Shown here piece after piece: positions 33,706 through 41,307 of a DNA stretch of 64,000 nt; position 1 is the stretch's first letter, and each line of letters begins with the position of its first letter. A model generated the notes under the pieces. It was not told where the DNA came from, searched no databases, and was given only the letters and a program-made list of their open reading frames with translations. The stretch is from Catenulispora sp. MAP5-51. Lineage in GTDB: Bacteria; Actinomycetota; Actinomycetes; Streptomycetales; Catenulisporaceae. The stretch lies in assembly GCF_041261205.1 (NCBI RefSeq), contig NZ_JBGCCH010000033.1:45764-109763 (forward strand), read 5' to 3'. Both the position numbers and the translations under genes were made by a program.

Positions 33706-35442
33706 ATGCGCCACCTCCCCGAGCCGGACCCCGGCATACCCGACACGCGATCGGCGTCCCGGTACTTGATCTGGCTTGTACGGATGCAGTGGACGTCGAT
33801 GACGCTGGGTGCTTTCTGGGGCGTCGTATGGATGGTGAGCCAGGCGTTGATGCCCGCCGCGATCGGCAAGACCATCGACGCCGGCGTCACCGCCAGGGAC
33901 ACCGCCGAGCTGTGGCGATGGTCGGCGGTGGTGTTCGGATTGGGCTGTCTGACCGGGATCGCCGGGATCCTTCGGCACCGGTGCGCGGTCACGAACTGGC
34001 TCACCGCCGCCTACCGCACCGTGCAGCTCACCGCGCGCCAGGCCACTGAGCTCGGCGCCACCCTGCCCGGCCGCATCGCCACCGGCGACGTGGTGGCCAT
34101 CGGCACCGCCGACACGTCCAGCATCGGCGGCACGATGGACGTCAGCGCCCGCTTCGCCGGCGCGGTGGTGTCCATCGTGCTGGTCTCGGTGCTGCTGCTG
34201 AGTACCGAGGTGCGCATCGGGCTGACCGTGCTGATCGGCGTGCCGCTGATCATGGCCCTGGTCGGGCCGCTGCTCAAGCCGATGCACCGCCGCCAGAGCG
34301 AGGTGCGCGCCCTGCAGGGCCAGCTGACCGGACGCGCCAACGACATCGTCGCCGGTCTTCGGGTGCTGCGCGGCATCGGCGGGGAGCCGGAGTTCGCCGA
34401 GCGCTACCGCGAGCAGTCCCAGCGGCTGCGGTTCGCCGGAGTGCGCGTGGCGCGCGTGGAATCGGTGCTGGAATCGGCGCAGGTGCTGCTGCCGGGTCTG
34501 TTCGTGGTCGGCGTGACCTGGCTCGCGGCGCGGCTGGCGGTGTCGCACGAGATCACCACCGGGCAGCTGGTCGCGTTCTACGGCTACGCGGCGTTCCTGG
34601 TGCTGCCGCTGCGTACCATCACCGAGGCCTGGGGCAAGCTGCTGCGGGCGCACGTGGCGGCGACCAAGGTGGTCAGGGTGCTGGCGCTGAGCCATCCGCT
34701 GGCCGACCCCGCCGGTGCGGCCGCGGACACCACGGACACCGGCGCGGTCGCGGACATCGAGGGCACCGGCGCGATCGTCGACCAGCACTCCGGCCTGCAG
34801 CTCAAGCCCGGTTCGTTCACGGCGGTGGCCGCCGCGGACCCGGCCGAGGCGATCGAGCTGGCCGACCGGCTGGGCCGCTACTCCGCCGCCGACGGGGTCA
34901 CACTGGACGGCGTGCCGCTGGAGGCGCTCCCACTGCCCCGGCTGCGCGAGCGGGTGCTGGTCGCCGACAACGACGCGCGGCTGTTCGCCGGGCGGCTGGC
35001 CGACGGGCTGGCCGGGCCCGGCGCGCACGGTGATGGCGGGGACATCACCTCCGCCCTGCACACCGCCGCCGCCGAGGACATCATCGAGGCCTTGCCCGCC
35101 GGCCTGGACACCGCGGTCACCGAACGCGGCCGCTCCTTCTCCGGCGGCCAGCAGCAACGGCTCCGTCTGGCCAGAGCCCTGCTCGCGGACCCCGAAGTGC
35201 TGCTGCTCGTCGAGCCCACCAGCGCCGTGGACGCGCACACCGAGGCCCGCATCGCCGACCGGCTGGCCCGGGCCCGCACCGGCCGCACCACCGTGGTGTT
35301 CACCACCAGCCCGCTGATGCTCGACCGGGCCGAGCGCGTGGTGTTCCTGGCCGGCGGCCGCGCCGCCGCCGAAGGCCGGCACCGCGAGCTGCTGGCGACC
35401 GTGCCCGCCTACCGGGCCACCGTGACCAGGGAAGAGGACTGA
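33706..35442 (+). CDS. ABC exporter half with degenerate ATPase site
   Basis: Type I ABC exporter half-transporter with six membrane segments in the first ~310 residues, and EAWGKLLRAHVAATKVVRVLAL leading into the nucleotide-binding domain. That domain lacks a Walker A: where GxxGxGKST is expected it reads FTAVAAADPAEAIELADRLGRY. The signature FSGGQQQRLRLARALL is intact, but Walker B is VLLLVEPTSAVD with Val for the Asp. It should therefore bind little ATP itself and lend its signature loop to the partner's site. Its stop is one base before the partner gene, so the two form a heterodimer. Divergent from the conservon operon. Confidence 0.88.
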   Translation: MRHLPEPDPGIPDTRSASRYLIWLVRMQWTSMTLGAFWGVVWMVSQALMPAAIGKTIDAGVTARDTAELWRWSAVVFGLGCLTGIAGILRHRCAVTNWLTAAYRTVQLTARQATELGATLPGRIATGDVVAIGTADTSSIGGTMDVSARFAGAVVSIVLVSVLLLSTEVRIGLTVLIGVPLIMALVGPLLKPMHRRQSEVRALQGQLTGRANDIVAGLRVLRGIGGEPEFAERYREQSQRLRFAGVRVARVESVLESAQVLLPGLFVVGVTWLAARLAVSHEITTGQLVAFYGYAAFLVLPLRTITEAWGKLLRAHVAATKVVRVLALSHPLADPAGAAADTTDTGAVADIEGTGAIVDQHSGLQLKPGSFTAVAAADPAEAIELADRLGRYSAADGVTLDGVPLEALPLPRLRERVLVADNDARLFAGRLADGLAGPGAHGDGGDITSALHTAAAEDIIEALPAGLDTAVTERGRSFSGGQQQRLRLARALLADPEVLLLVEPTSAVDAHTEARIADRLARARTGRTTVVFTTSPLMLDRAERVVFLAGGRAAAEGRHRELLATVPAYRATVTREED

Positions 35443-35443
35443 G

Positions 35444-37294
35444 ATGGCCGCGACGCCGCCCAATCCGCCGAGTCCGCCGGCCGACTCTGCCTCCGGCCGC
35501 GAGGCCCTGCCGGTCGCGACCTATCCCGAGGTCCGCCAGTACGCCGCGCAGATCGCCCGCACCCGCGGCCGCGACCTGGTCCTGACCGTCGGGCTGTTCG
35601 CGTTGGCGGCGGTCGCCGGCCTGTTCGGCCCGCGGCTGCTCGGCGCGCTGATCGACGACGTCCAGCACGGCACCACCGCCGGCCACGTCGACACCATCGT
35701 CGGCCTGATCGCGCTGTTCCTGATCGTGCAGACCGTGCTGACCCGCTACGCCAAGCTCGCCGCCGGCAAGTTCGGCGAGGGTGTGCTGGCCGAACTGCGC
35801 GAGAACTTCGTCGCCCGGGTCCTGGAGCTGCCGCTGTCGGTGGTGGAACGGGCCGGCAGCGGCGACCTGCTCTCCCGCTCCTCGCGCGACGTGGACATGC
35901 TGAGCATGGCCGCGCGCTACGCCGTGCCCACCACCCTGGTCGCCATCGTCACGGTCCTGCTCACCATGGGTGCCCTGGCCCTGGTGAGCCCGTGGGCGGT
36001 GCTGCCGCTGCTGGTCATCGTCCCCCCGATCGCGGTGGTGTTCCGCTGGTACATGAAGCGCGCGCCGGAGGGCTACCTGGCCGAGAGCGCCCGCTACGCC
36101 GACCTCACCGACGGCCTGGCCGAGACCGTCGACGGCGCGCGCACCGTCGAGGCCCTGGGCCTGCAACGGCACCGGATCCGCCGCACCGACGAGGACATCA
36201 GCCGCCAGTTCGCCGCCGAGCGCTACACCCTGCGGCTGCGCTGCGTGTTCTGGCCGACCACAGAGTCCTGCTACATCGTCCCGGTCGCCCTGACCCTGCT
36301 GTTCGGCGGCCTGGGCTACGTGCACGGCTGGTTCACCCTCGGCCAGGTGACGGCAGCCACCCTCTACATGCAGCAGATCATGGGCCCGATCGACGACATG
36401 CTCGCCTGGGCCGACCAGCTCCAGGTCGGCGGCGCCTCGCTGGCCCGCCTGCTCGGCGTGGCCGGCGTCCCGGCCGACCGCCGGGCCTCCGGCGCACAGC
36501 CCGACGGCGAGGACCTGCGCGCCACCCACGTCCGCTACTCCTACATCCCCGGCCGCGAGGTCCTGCACGGCGTGGACCTGTCCCTGCGCGCCGGCGAACG
36601 CCTGGCCATGGTCGGCCCCTCCGGCGCCGGCAAGTCCACCCTGGGCCGCCTCCTGGCCGGCATCCACGGCCCCACCGTCGGCTCGGTCGCGGTCGGCGGC
36701 GTCCCTTTGGTGGAGCTCCCGCTGGGCGACCTGCGCGGCCAGGTGGCCCTGGTGAACCAGGAACACCACGTCTTCAACGGAACGGTGCGCGAGAACGTGG
36801 TCCTGCCGCGTCCGCAGGCCTCCGAGGAGCAGGTCCGCGACGCTTTGGCGGCGGTCGACGCACTGACCTGGGTCGATGCCCTGCCCGAGGGTATGCAGAC
36901 GGCGATCGGTGCCGAGGGCCAGACTCTGTCGCCGGCCCAGGCACAGCAACTGGCACTGGCCCGCCTGGTCCTGGCGGACCCGCACACCCTGGTGCTCGAC
37001 GAGGCGACCTCGCTGATCGACCCGCGCGCGGCCCGGCACCTGGAGCGTTCACTGGCCGCGGTGCTCGAAGGCCGCACGGTCATCGCGATCGCGCACCGGC
37101 TGCACACGGCGCATGATGCCGATCGCGTCGCGGTGGTCGAGGACGGCGTGATCGCCGAGCTCGGGAGCCACGAGGATCTGGTGGCGACCGGCGGAGCTTA
37201 CGCAGGGCTCTGGGATTCATGGCACGGACGCGGTGCGGCGGAGCAAGGCCCGAGTCAGGGGCCTGGGAATTTCGTGAGTCCTTCGACTCCATAG
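35444..37294 (+). CDS. ABC exporter half, ATPase-competent partner
   Basis: Second half of the heterodimeric exporter. Six membrane segments precede an ATPase domain with intact Walker A (GPSGAGKST), Q-loop (LVNQEHHVFNGTVRENV), Walker B and catalytic Glu (TLVLDEATSLID) and H-loop (IAIAHRLHTAHDAD). Its signature is LSPAQAQQLALARLVL instead of LSGGQ, matching an asymmetric pair in which one composite site hydrolyses ATP. A ~35-residue Pro/Ser-rich N-terminus comes first. The start ATG 35444 follows the upstream stop by one base. Such pairs export peptides, lipids or drugs; the cargo is unknown. Confidence 0.9.
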   Translation: MAATPPNPPSPPADSASGREALPVATYPEVRQYAAQIARTRGRDLVLTVGLFALAAVAGLFGPRLLGALIDDVQHGTTAGHVDTIVGLIALFLIVQTVLTRYAKLAAGKFGEGVLAELRENFVARVLELPLSVVERAGSGDLLSRSSRDVDMLSMAARYAVPTTLVAIVTVLLTMGALALVSPWAVLPLLVIVPPIAVVFRWYMKRAPEGYLAESARYADLTDGLAETVDGARTVEALGLQRHRIRRTDEDISRQFAAERYTLRLRCVFWPTTESCYIVPVALTLLFGGLGYVHGWFTLGQVTAATLYMQQIMGPIDDMLAWADQLQVGGASLARLLGVAGVPADRRASGAQPDGEDLRATHVRYSYIPGREVLHGVDLSLRAGERLAMVGPSGAGKSTLGRLLAGIHGPTVGSVAVGGVPLVELPLGDLRGQVALVNQEHHVFNGTVRENVVLPRPQASEEQVRDALAAVDALTWVDALPEGMQTAIGAEGQTLSPAQAQQLALARLVLADPHTLVLDEATSLIDPRAARHLERSLAAVLEGRTVIAIAHRLHTAHDADRVAVVEDGVIAELGSHEDLVATGGAYAGLWDSWHGRGAAEQGPSQGPGNFVSPSTP

Positions 37295-37334
37295 CGTTCC
37301 CGACCCGTGTCACACGCGAGCCACACTCGGTCTC

Positions 37335-37877
37335 ATGACATCTGGGCCGGTACAGCCGGTACAGCCGGTACAAACGGGGAGACGCCCGGGCGAGATGCGC
37401 GGGGGAGTACTCGCCGCGGTGCTCGCTGTGTTGTTCGCGGGTCCGGTGGTCGGATTCGTGTGGATCAACGCGACCGCCGGCGCGAAATGTTCGCCCGCTC
37501 AGGCGCAGGCCGCCACAGACCTCTACAACCTCGTCTCCGCGCCCGTGACCTCGAAAACGACCGACTCGGGACCGGGAACCTGCGAATTCGGCGAGGCGAA
37601 CCCCGGCGAACAGGAAGCGCAGTTCGACGGCCCGATCACCGAGACCGCCCTGCTGGCGGCCTACCGTCAGCACGCGTCCGAGGTCGGCTGGCGTGAGCGC
37701 GCGGAGGTCGCAGGCTCGCATTTCCTGTCCTTCGACGCCGCCCTGGCCGACGGAATGCCGGTCACGATCGACGTATGGACCGACGAGAAGGTGGTTGGCG
37801 GCGTCATCCCGAGTTTCACCGTGCAGGGGAACATCTTAGGCACCTTCATGAACCCCGACTTCGACGGCAACAGCTAA
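37335..37877 (+). CDS. hypothetical secreted or membrane-anchored protein
   Basis: I do not recognise this 180-residue protein. After a short lead with VQPVQPVQ, encoded by three perfect 9-bp repeats, comes one hydrophobic segment (residues ~24-45, VLAAVLAVLFAGPVVGFVWI), then an extracytoplasmic domain with two Cys (AKCSPAQAQ and GTCEFGE) that may pair. A TTA codon occurs at 37836, rare in this DNA and a possible bldA control point. Its 3' end overlaps the convergent DUF4037 gene by 42 bp. Confidence 0.65.
   Translation: MTSGPVQPVQPVQTGRRPGEMRGGVLAAVLAVLFAGPVVGFVWINATAGAKCSPAQAQAATDLYNLVSAPVTSKTTDSGPGTCEFGEANPGEQEAQFDGPITETALLAAYRQHASEVGWRERAEVAGSHFLSFDAALADGMPVTIDVWTDEKVVGGVIPSFTVQGNILGTFMNPDFDGNS
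37346..37372 (+). repeat. three tandem copies of a 9-bp unit
   Basis: GCCGGTACA is repeated three times without error, coding the VQP-type repeat near the start of the hypothetical secreted protein. Confidence 0.95.
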
Positions 37878-38876
37878 AGCCCGCGCGCCATTGCCGAGGA
37901 AGTCGGTACTGTCGACGAACTGATCGATCGCCCCGGTCGGTGGCAGGGCTCGAACATTCCTGTCGGCGACCTGCTCCATCAGTGCACGCACAAACCGGTC
38001 CGCCCCGATGACCTGGAAGGGCCGCTCGAAGAACAACCGCGTACCCGGATCGAGTCGCTCGGTGAGCCCAAGCCGGTTGTGCTGCTCGGCGACAAGCTCA
38101 TAGACCTGCCCCAGATGCCGCTCGCGCGCCTTCCAGTCCGTGGCAGCCAGCGCGGCGGTCATGTGCGGCGTGAGTGCCTCGGCCGCATCGCACCGCGCGA
38201 ACGCCGACCCCAGCCACTTGCTGTACGGCGGATACCGCCGCTCCATCACCATCACCAGCCGCATCACGTCCCGGACCAGCCGTGCGCACACCACCGCCGA
38301 CCCGAGCTCGTCCCCGACCTCCCCGCAGCGCCCGACGAAAGCCTCCTCCTGCGAGATGCGCTTCCACTGGCACGCCAATACGTACAGCCACACATCGCGC
38401 GGATACCACGCCAGCCGCTCGCGATCGGCCGTCAGCTGCCCGAGCCCGTCATGGAACACCGCCCCCGCCGTGACCTCCAGCAGCCGCTGCGTCGGCGTGG
38501 CCAGCCAGTCGGTGGTCGTGACTCCACTGGACGGAGTGAACCCCAGCGCCCCGGTGAGCCAGTCGTCGACGCCCACGACGTCGAGCAAGTGCGTCGGGTA
38601 GCCGAGAAACATCCTCGGAAGCTGATATTCGAAGGCTGACGCCAGCCGCTCGCGATGCCGCGCCACGTCATCGGCCGCCAGGAACAGCTGCAGCCGCGGC
38701 CCCCAATCGTGATCCGTCGAGCGCGCCGTGTCGAACCCCAGCACCTCCGACCCGGGGCCCAGGCGCGCCGCCGCATGGGGCAGACCGGGCAGTTCGGCTT
38801 CCAGGATCGGCAGCACCGCCTCGACGTAGAACCGCCGCGACAACTCCAGGCCGGGCACGAATTCGGCAGTCACCAT
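37836..38876 (-). CDS. DUF4037 nucleotidyltransferase-like protein
   Basis: DUF4037 family, related to nucleotidyltransferases. The N-terminal region holds GPGSEVLGFDTARSTDHDWGPRLQLFL, where the G-S and D-x-D pattern of the polymerase-beta fold is visible. Later come YPRDVWLYVLACQWKRISQEEAFVGRCGEVGDELGSAVVCARLVRDVMRLVMVMERRYPPYSKWLGSAF and WKARERHLGQVYELVAEQHNRLGLT, all typical of the family. Length is 346 residues. The function is not known experimentally as far as I recall. It is convergent with the previous gene and independent of the GlxA regulator upstream of it. Confidence 0.82.
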   Translation of the reverse strand: MVTAEFVPGLELSRRFYVEAVLPILEAELPGLPHAAARLGPGSEVLGFDTARSTDHDWGPRLQLFLAADDVARHRERLASAFEYQLPRMFLGYPTHLLDVVGVDDWLTGALGFTPSSGVTTTDWLATPTQRLLEVTAGAVFHDGLGQLTADRERLAWYPRDVWLYVLACQWKRISQEEAFVGRCGEVGDELGSAVVCARLVRDVMRLVMVMERRYPPYSKWLGSAFARCDAAEALTPHMTAALAATDWKARERHLGQVYELVAEQHNRLGLTERLDPGTRLFFERPFQVIGADRFVRALMEQVADRNVRALPPTGAIDQFVDSTDFLGNGARALAVAVEVGVHEGA

Positions 38877-38931
38877 GCCCGAAGCCTGCCGCGAAGATCG
38901 CCGGGGCGCGAGCGGGTTTTCAGGCCGCCTT

Positions 38932-39981
38932 TCAGGCCCGCGCGAACGTCCGCCGATACGCCTGCGGCGACACGCCCACTGAGGCCCGCAGATGCTGCCG
39001 CATCGACGTCGCCGTCCCGAACCCCGCCTTCTCCGCGACCCGGTCGATCGGCAGGTCCGTGGCCTCCAGCAGGTGCCGCGCCAGATCCACCCGCTGCGAC
39101 GTGAGCCACTGCCCGGGGCTCTGCCCGGTCTCGGTCCGGAACTGCCGAGTGAACGTCCTGATACTCATCCGCGCTTGACCCGCCATGTCCTGCAGCGTCA
39201 ACGGCTCGTGCAGCCGCTCCAACGCCCAGGCGCGCGCCGGACCGGTCCCGGTGGCCGCCGGCGCGGGGACCGGGCGCTCGATGTACTGCGCCTGCCCGCC
39301 GTCGCGCGAGGGCGGGACCACGCAGGCGCGCGCCGCGGCGTTGGCCACCGAGCTGCCGTGGTCGGTGCGGATGATGTGCAGGCACAGGTCGATGGCGGCG
39401 GCCACGCCCGCGGAGGTGAGGATGTCGCCGTCGTCGATGAACAGCACGTTCGGGTCCACGGACAGCGTGGGGAACAGCTCCTCCATCCGGTCGGCCTGGT
39501 GCCAGTGCGTGGTGACCTTGCGGCCCTCGAGCATGCCGGCGGCGGCGAAGACATACGCGCCGGTGCACAGCGCCACCTTGCGGGCGCCGGGTCGGATCCG
39601 GGCCAGCGCCTCGGCCAGTTCCGGCGCCAGGGGAGCGCCGTCGGCGAGCTCCTCCACGATCGGGTAGGCCGGCGGCACGATCACCGTGTCCGCGGTGGCC
39701 AGCGCCTCGGCGCCGTGCTCGACGTACAGCGAGTAGTCCTCGGTGGTGGTGACCGGGCCGGCGGTGATCCCGCAGGTCACGACCTCGTACAGGGGCTCCA
39801 GGTCCGGCCCCGGCGCCGCGCCGAACAGCCGTGCCGGGATGCCCAGGTCGAAGGGGATCACGCCGTCGAGCGCCAGGACCACGACGCGGTGCCGCGGACG
39901 CTCGGGACGCTCGGGACGCTCCGGGTCGGCGTCGAGCGGTGTCGTGCGGTCGGTGCGGCAGGGGCCGGTGAGCTGAGCCAT
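38932..39981 (-). CDS. GlxA-family AraC-type regulator
   Basis: Transcription factor with an N-terminal DJ-1/PfpI-like domain (residues ~28-210: VVLALDGVIPFDLGIPARLFGA, VALCTGAYVFAAAGMLEGRKVTTHW with Cys at the nucleophile-elbow position) and a C-terminal AraC double helix-turn-helix (LTLQDMAGQARMSIRTFTRQFRTETGQSPGQWLTSQRVDLARHLLEATDLPIDRVAEKAGFGTATSMRQHLRASVGVSPQAYRRTF). A 9-bp repeat at 39896-39921 codes ERPERPERP. ATG 39981 faces the oxidoreductase gene; a 9-bp inverted repeat in the 71-bp gap could be its binding site. Confidence 0.9.
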   Translation of the reverse strand: MAQLTGPCRTDRTTPLDADPERPERPERPRHRVVVLALDGVIPFDLGIPARLFGAAPGPDLEPLYEVVTCGITAGPVTTTEDYSLYVEHGAEALATADTVIVPPAYPIVEELADGAPLAPELAEALARIRPGARKVALCTGAYVFAAAGMLEGRKVTTHWHQADRMEELFPTLSVDPNVLFIDDGDILTSAGVAAAIDLCLHIIRTDHGSSVANAAARACVVPPSRDGGQAQYIERPVPAPAATGTGPARAWALERLHEPLTLQDMAGQARMSIRTFTRQFRTETGQSPGQWLTSQRVDLARHLLEATDLPIDRVAEKAGFGTATSMRQHLRASVGVSPQAYRRTFARA

Positions 39982-40015
39982 GGCCCGATTCTTTCACATG
40001 TTGGCCATCGGGCCA
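39981..40015. promoter_or_regulatory. inverted repeat between GlxA regulator and oxidoreductase
   Basis: TGGCCCGAT (39981-39989) and ATCGGGCCA (40007-40015) are exact complements with a 17-base spacer. They start at the regulator's first codon and lie in the divergent promoter region, so this is a candidate operator. Confidence 0.55.
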
Positions 40016-40052
40016 CTGTCGAGCACCCGGTCCGGTCCGCGACCGTGGAGTC

Positions 40053-41024
40053 ATGAACGAAGACACGACTATGCGAGCGATCGTCGCCACCGAGCCCGGC
40101 CCGGCGAGCGTCCTGAAGGAGACCCGGGTCCCCAAGCCCCAGCCCGGAGGCACCGAGATCCTGGTCCGGGTGCACGCCGCGGCCATCAACCCGGCCGACT
40201 GGAAGACCCGTGCCGGCGGCGGCTGGGCCGGCCGGAGCGACGTCACCGACCAGGGCCCGATCCTGGGTTGGGACGTCTCCGGCGTGGTGGAGTCGGTCGG
40301 CCGCGGCGTGACCCGGTTCCAGCCCGGCGACGAGGTCTTCGGCATGCCCCTGTTCCCGGGCTTCCCCGGCGGCTACAGCGAGTACGTAGCCGCGCCGTCC
40401 CGCCAGTTCGCCGCCAAGCCCGCGGGCCTGACCCACGTCCAGGCCGCCGCCCTCCCGCTGGCCTCGCTCACCGCCTACCAGGCCCTGCACGACTTCGCGA
40501 AGGTCCGCCCCGGCCAGAAGGTCCTGATCCACGCCGCGGCCGGCGGCGTCGGCCATCTCGCGGTGCAGATCGCCAAGGCTCTGGGCGCCCAGGTCGTCGG
40601 CACCGCCAGCGCCGCCAAGCACGACTTCCTGCGCGGGCTCGGCGCCGACGAGGTGATCGACTACCGCGAGGTGGACTTCGCCGAGACCGTCACCGGCGTC
40701 GACGTCGTCATCGACGCCATCGGCGGGGACTACTTCGACCGCTCCCTGCGCACCATGAACTCCGGCGGCACTTTCGTGGCCCTGAGCTACGACGTCAGCG
40801 CCGAGATGAAGGCGCGAGCCGCCGAGCGCGCAATCGTGGCCGACTTCATGCTGGTCGAGCCCGACCTCGGCGGTATGACCGCGATCGCCGCGCTGGTGGC
40901 CGAGGGCCGCCTGCGTCCGGTGATCGAGGCGGAGCTGCCGCTGGCCGAGGCGGCCAAGGCGCACGAGCTGGGGGAGACGAACCGGGCCTCCGGCAAGATC
41001 GTGCTGGCCGTCGTGGAGGACTGA
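40053..41024 (+). CDS. MDR-superfamily NADP-dependent quinone-type oxidoreductase
   Basis: Zinc-independent medium-chain dehydrogenase/reductase of the quinone oxidoreductase type. The N-terminal GroES-like domain has VRVHAAAINPADWKTRAG and DVSGVVESVGRGVTRFQPGDEVFG. The Rossmann motif is VLIHAAAGGVGHLAVQIAKALGAQVVGTASAAKHDFLRGLGADEVIDYRE, with A-A-x-G-G-V-G. There are no structural zinc Cys. It ends with GKIVLAVV. ATG 40053 lies 71 bp from the divergent GlxA regulator gene, which probably controls it. The substrate may be a reactive enone or quinone. Confidence 0.9.
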   Translation: MNEDTTMRAIVATEPGPASVLKETRVPKPQPGGTEILVRVHAAAINPADWKTRAGGGWAGRSDVTDQGPILGWDVSGVVESVGRGVTRFQPGDEVFGMPLFPGFPGGYSEYVAAPSRQFAAKPAGLTHVQAAALPLASLTAYQALHDFAKVRPGQKVLIHAAAGGVGHLAVQIAKALGAQVVGTASAAKHDFLRGLGADEVIDYREVDFAETVTGVDVVIDAIGGDYFDRSLRTMNSGGTFVALSYDVSAEMKARAAERAIVADFMLVEPDLGGMTAIAALVAEGRLRPVIEAELPLAEAAKAHELGETNRASGKIVLAVVED

Positions 41025-41042
41025 GCGCCTGCTCACAACCCG

Positions 41043-41086
41043 CATGCGCGCCCCAGGTCTCCCCCGAGAGACCTGGGGCGCGCATG
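41043..41086. terminator. 19-bp perfect hairpin after the oxidoreductase gene
   Basis: Arms 41043-41061 and 41068-41086 are exact complements around a 6-base loop. The first bases after it (TGTGCGCG) are not T-rich. It starts 18 bp after the stop codon and is the strongest plain hairpin in the window. Confidence 0.8.
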
Positions 41087-41198
41087 TGTGCGCGAACCCC
41101 TTCGCACATCGCCGATGACCAGCGGCCGGCAGACGCGCCCCGAGCATCGGCGCACCCCTTTACCCAGATCACGCGCAAGTAACTCCTGCGATCAAGGA

Positions 41199-41228
41199 TT
41201 GAGTCCGAAGGATTTTCTTCGTTAGACT
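41199..41228 (+). promoter_or_regulatory. predicted promoter of the DUF6421 gene
   Basis: TTGAGT (41199-41204) and TAGACT (41223-41228) with an 18-base spacer resemble a housekeeping-sigma promoter, 80 bp before the ATG. A palindrome ATGATC-G-GATCAT (41261-41273) lies between promoter and gene. Confidence 0.5.
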
Positions 41229-41307
41229 GGCCGTACGTAAGTTCTTCCACAACACGTCTGATGATCGGATCATGCGTTCCGTCATCCCGACCCCGGCGAG
41301 GTGACAC

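Noticed and set aside
32947..35463. An 838-codon minus-strand open frame
   Set aside because: It is antisense to the ABC exporter gene and overlaps the sensor kinase out of frame; GC-rich DNA gives such shadows.
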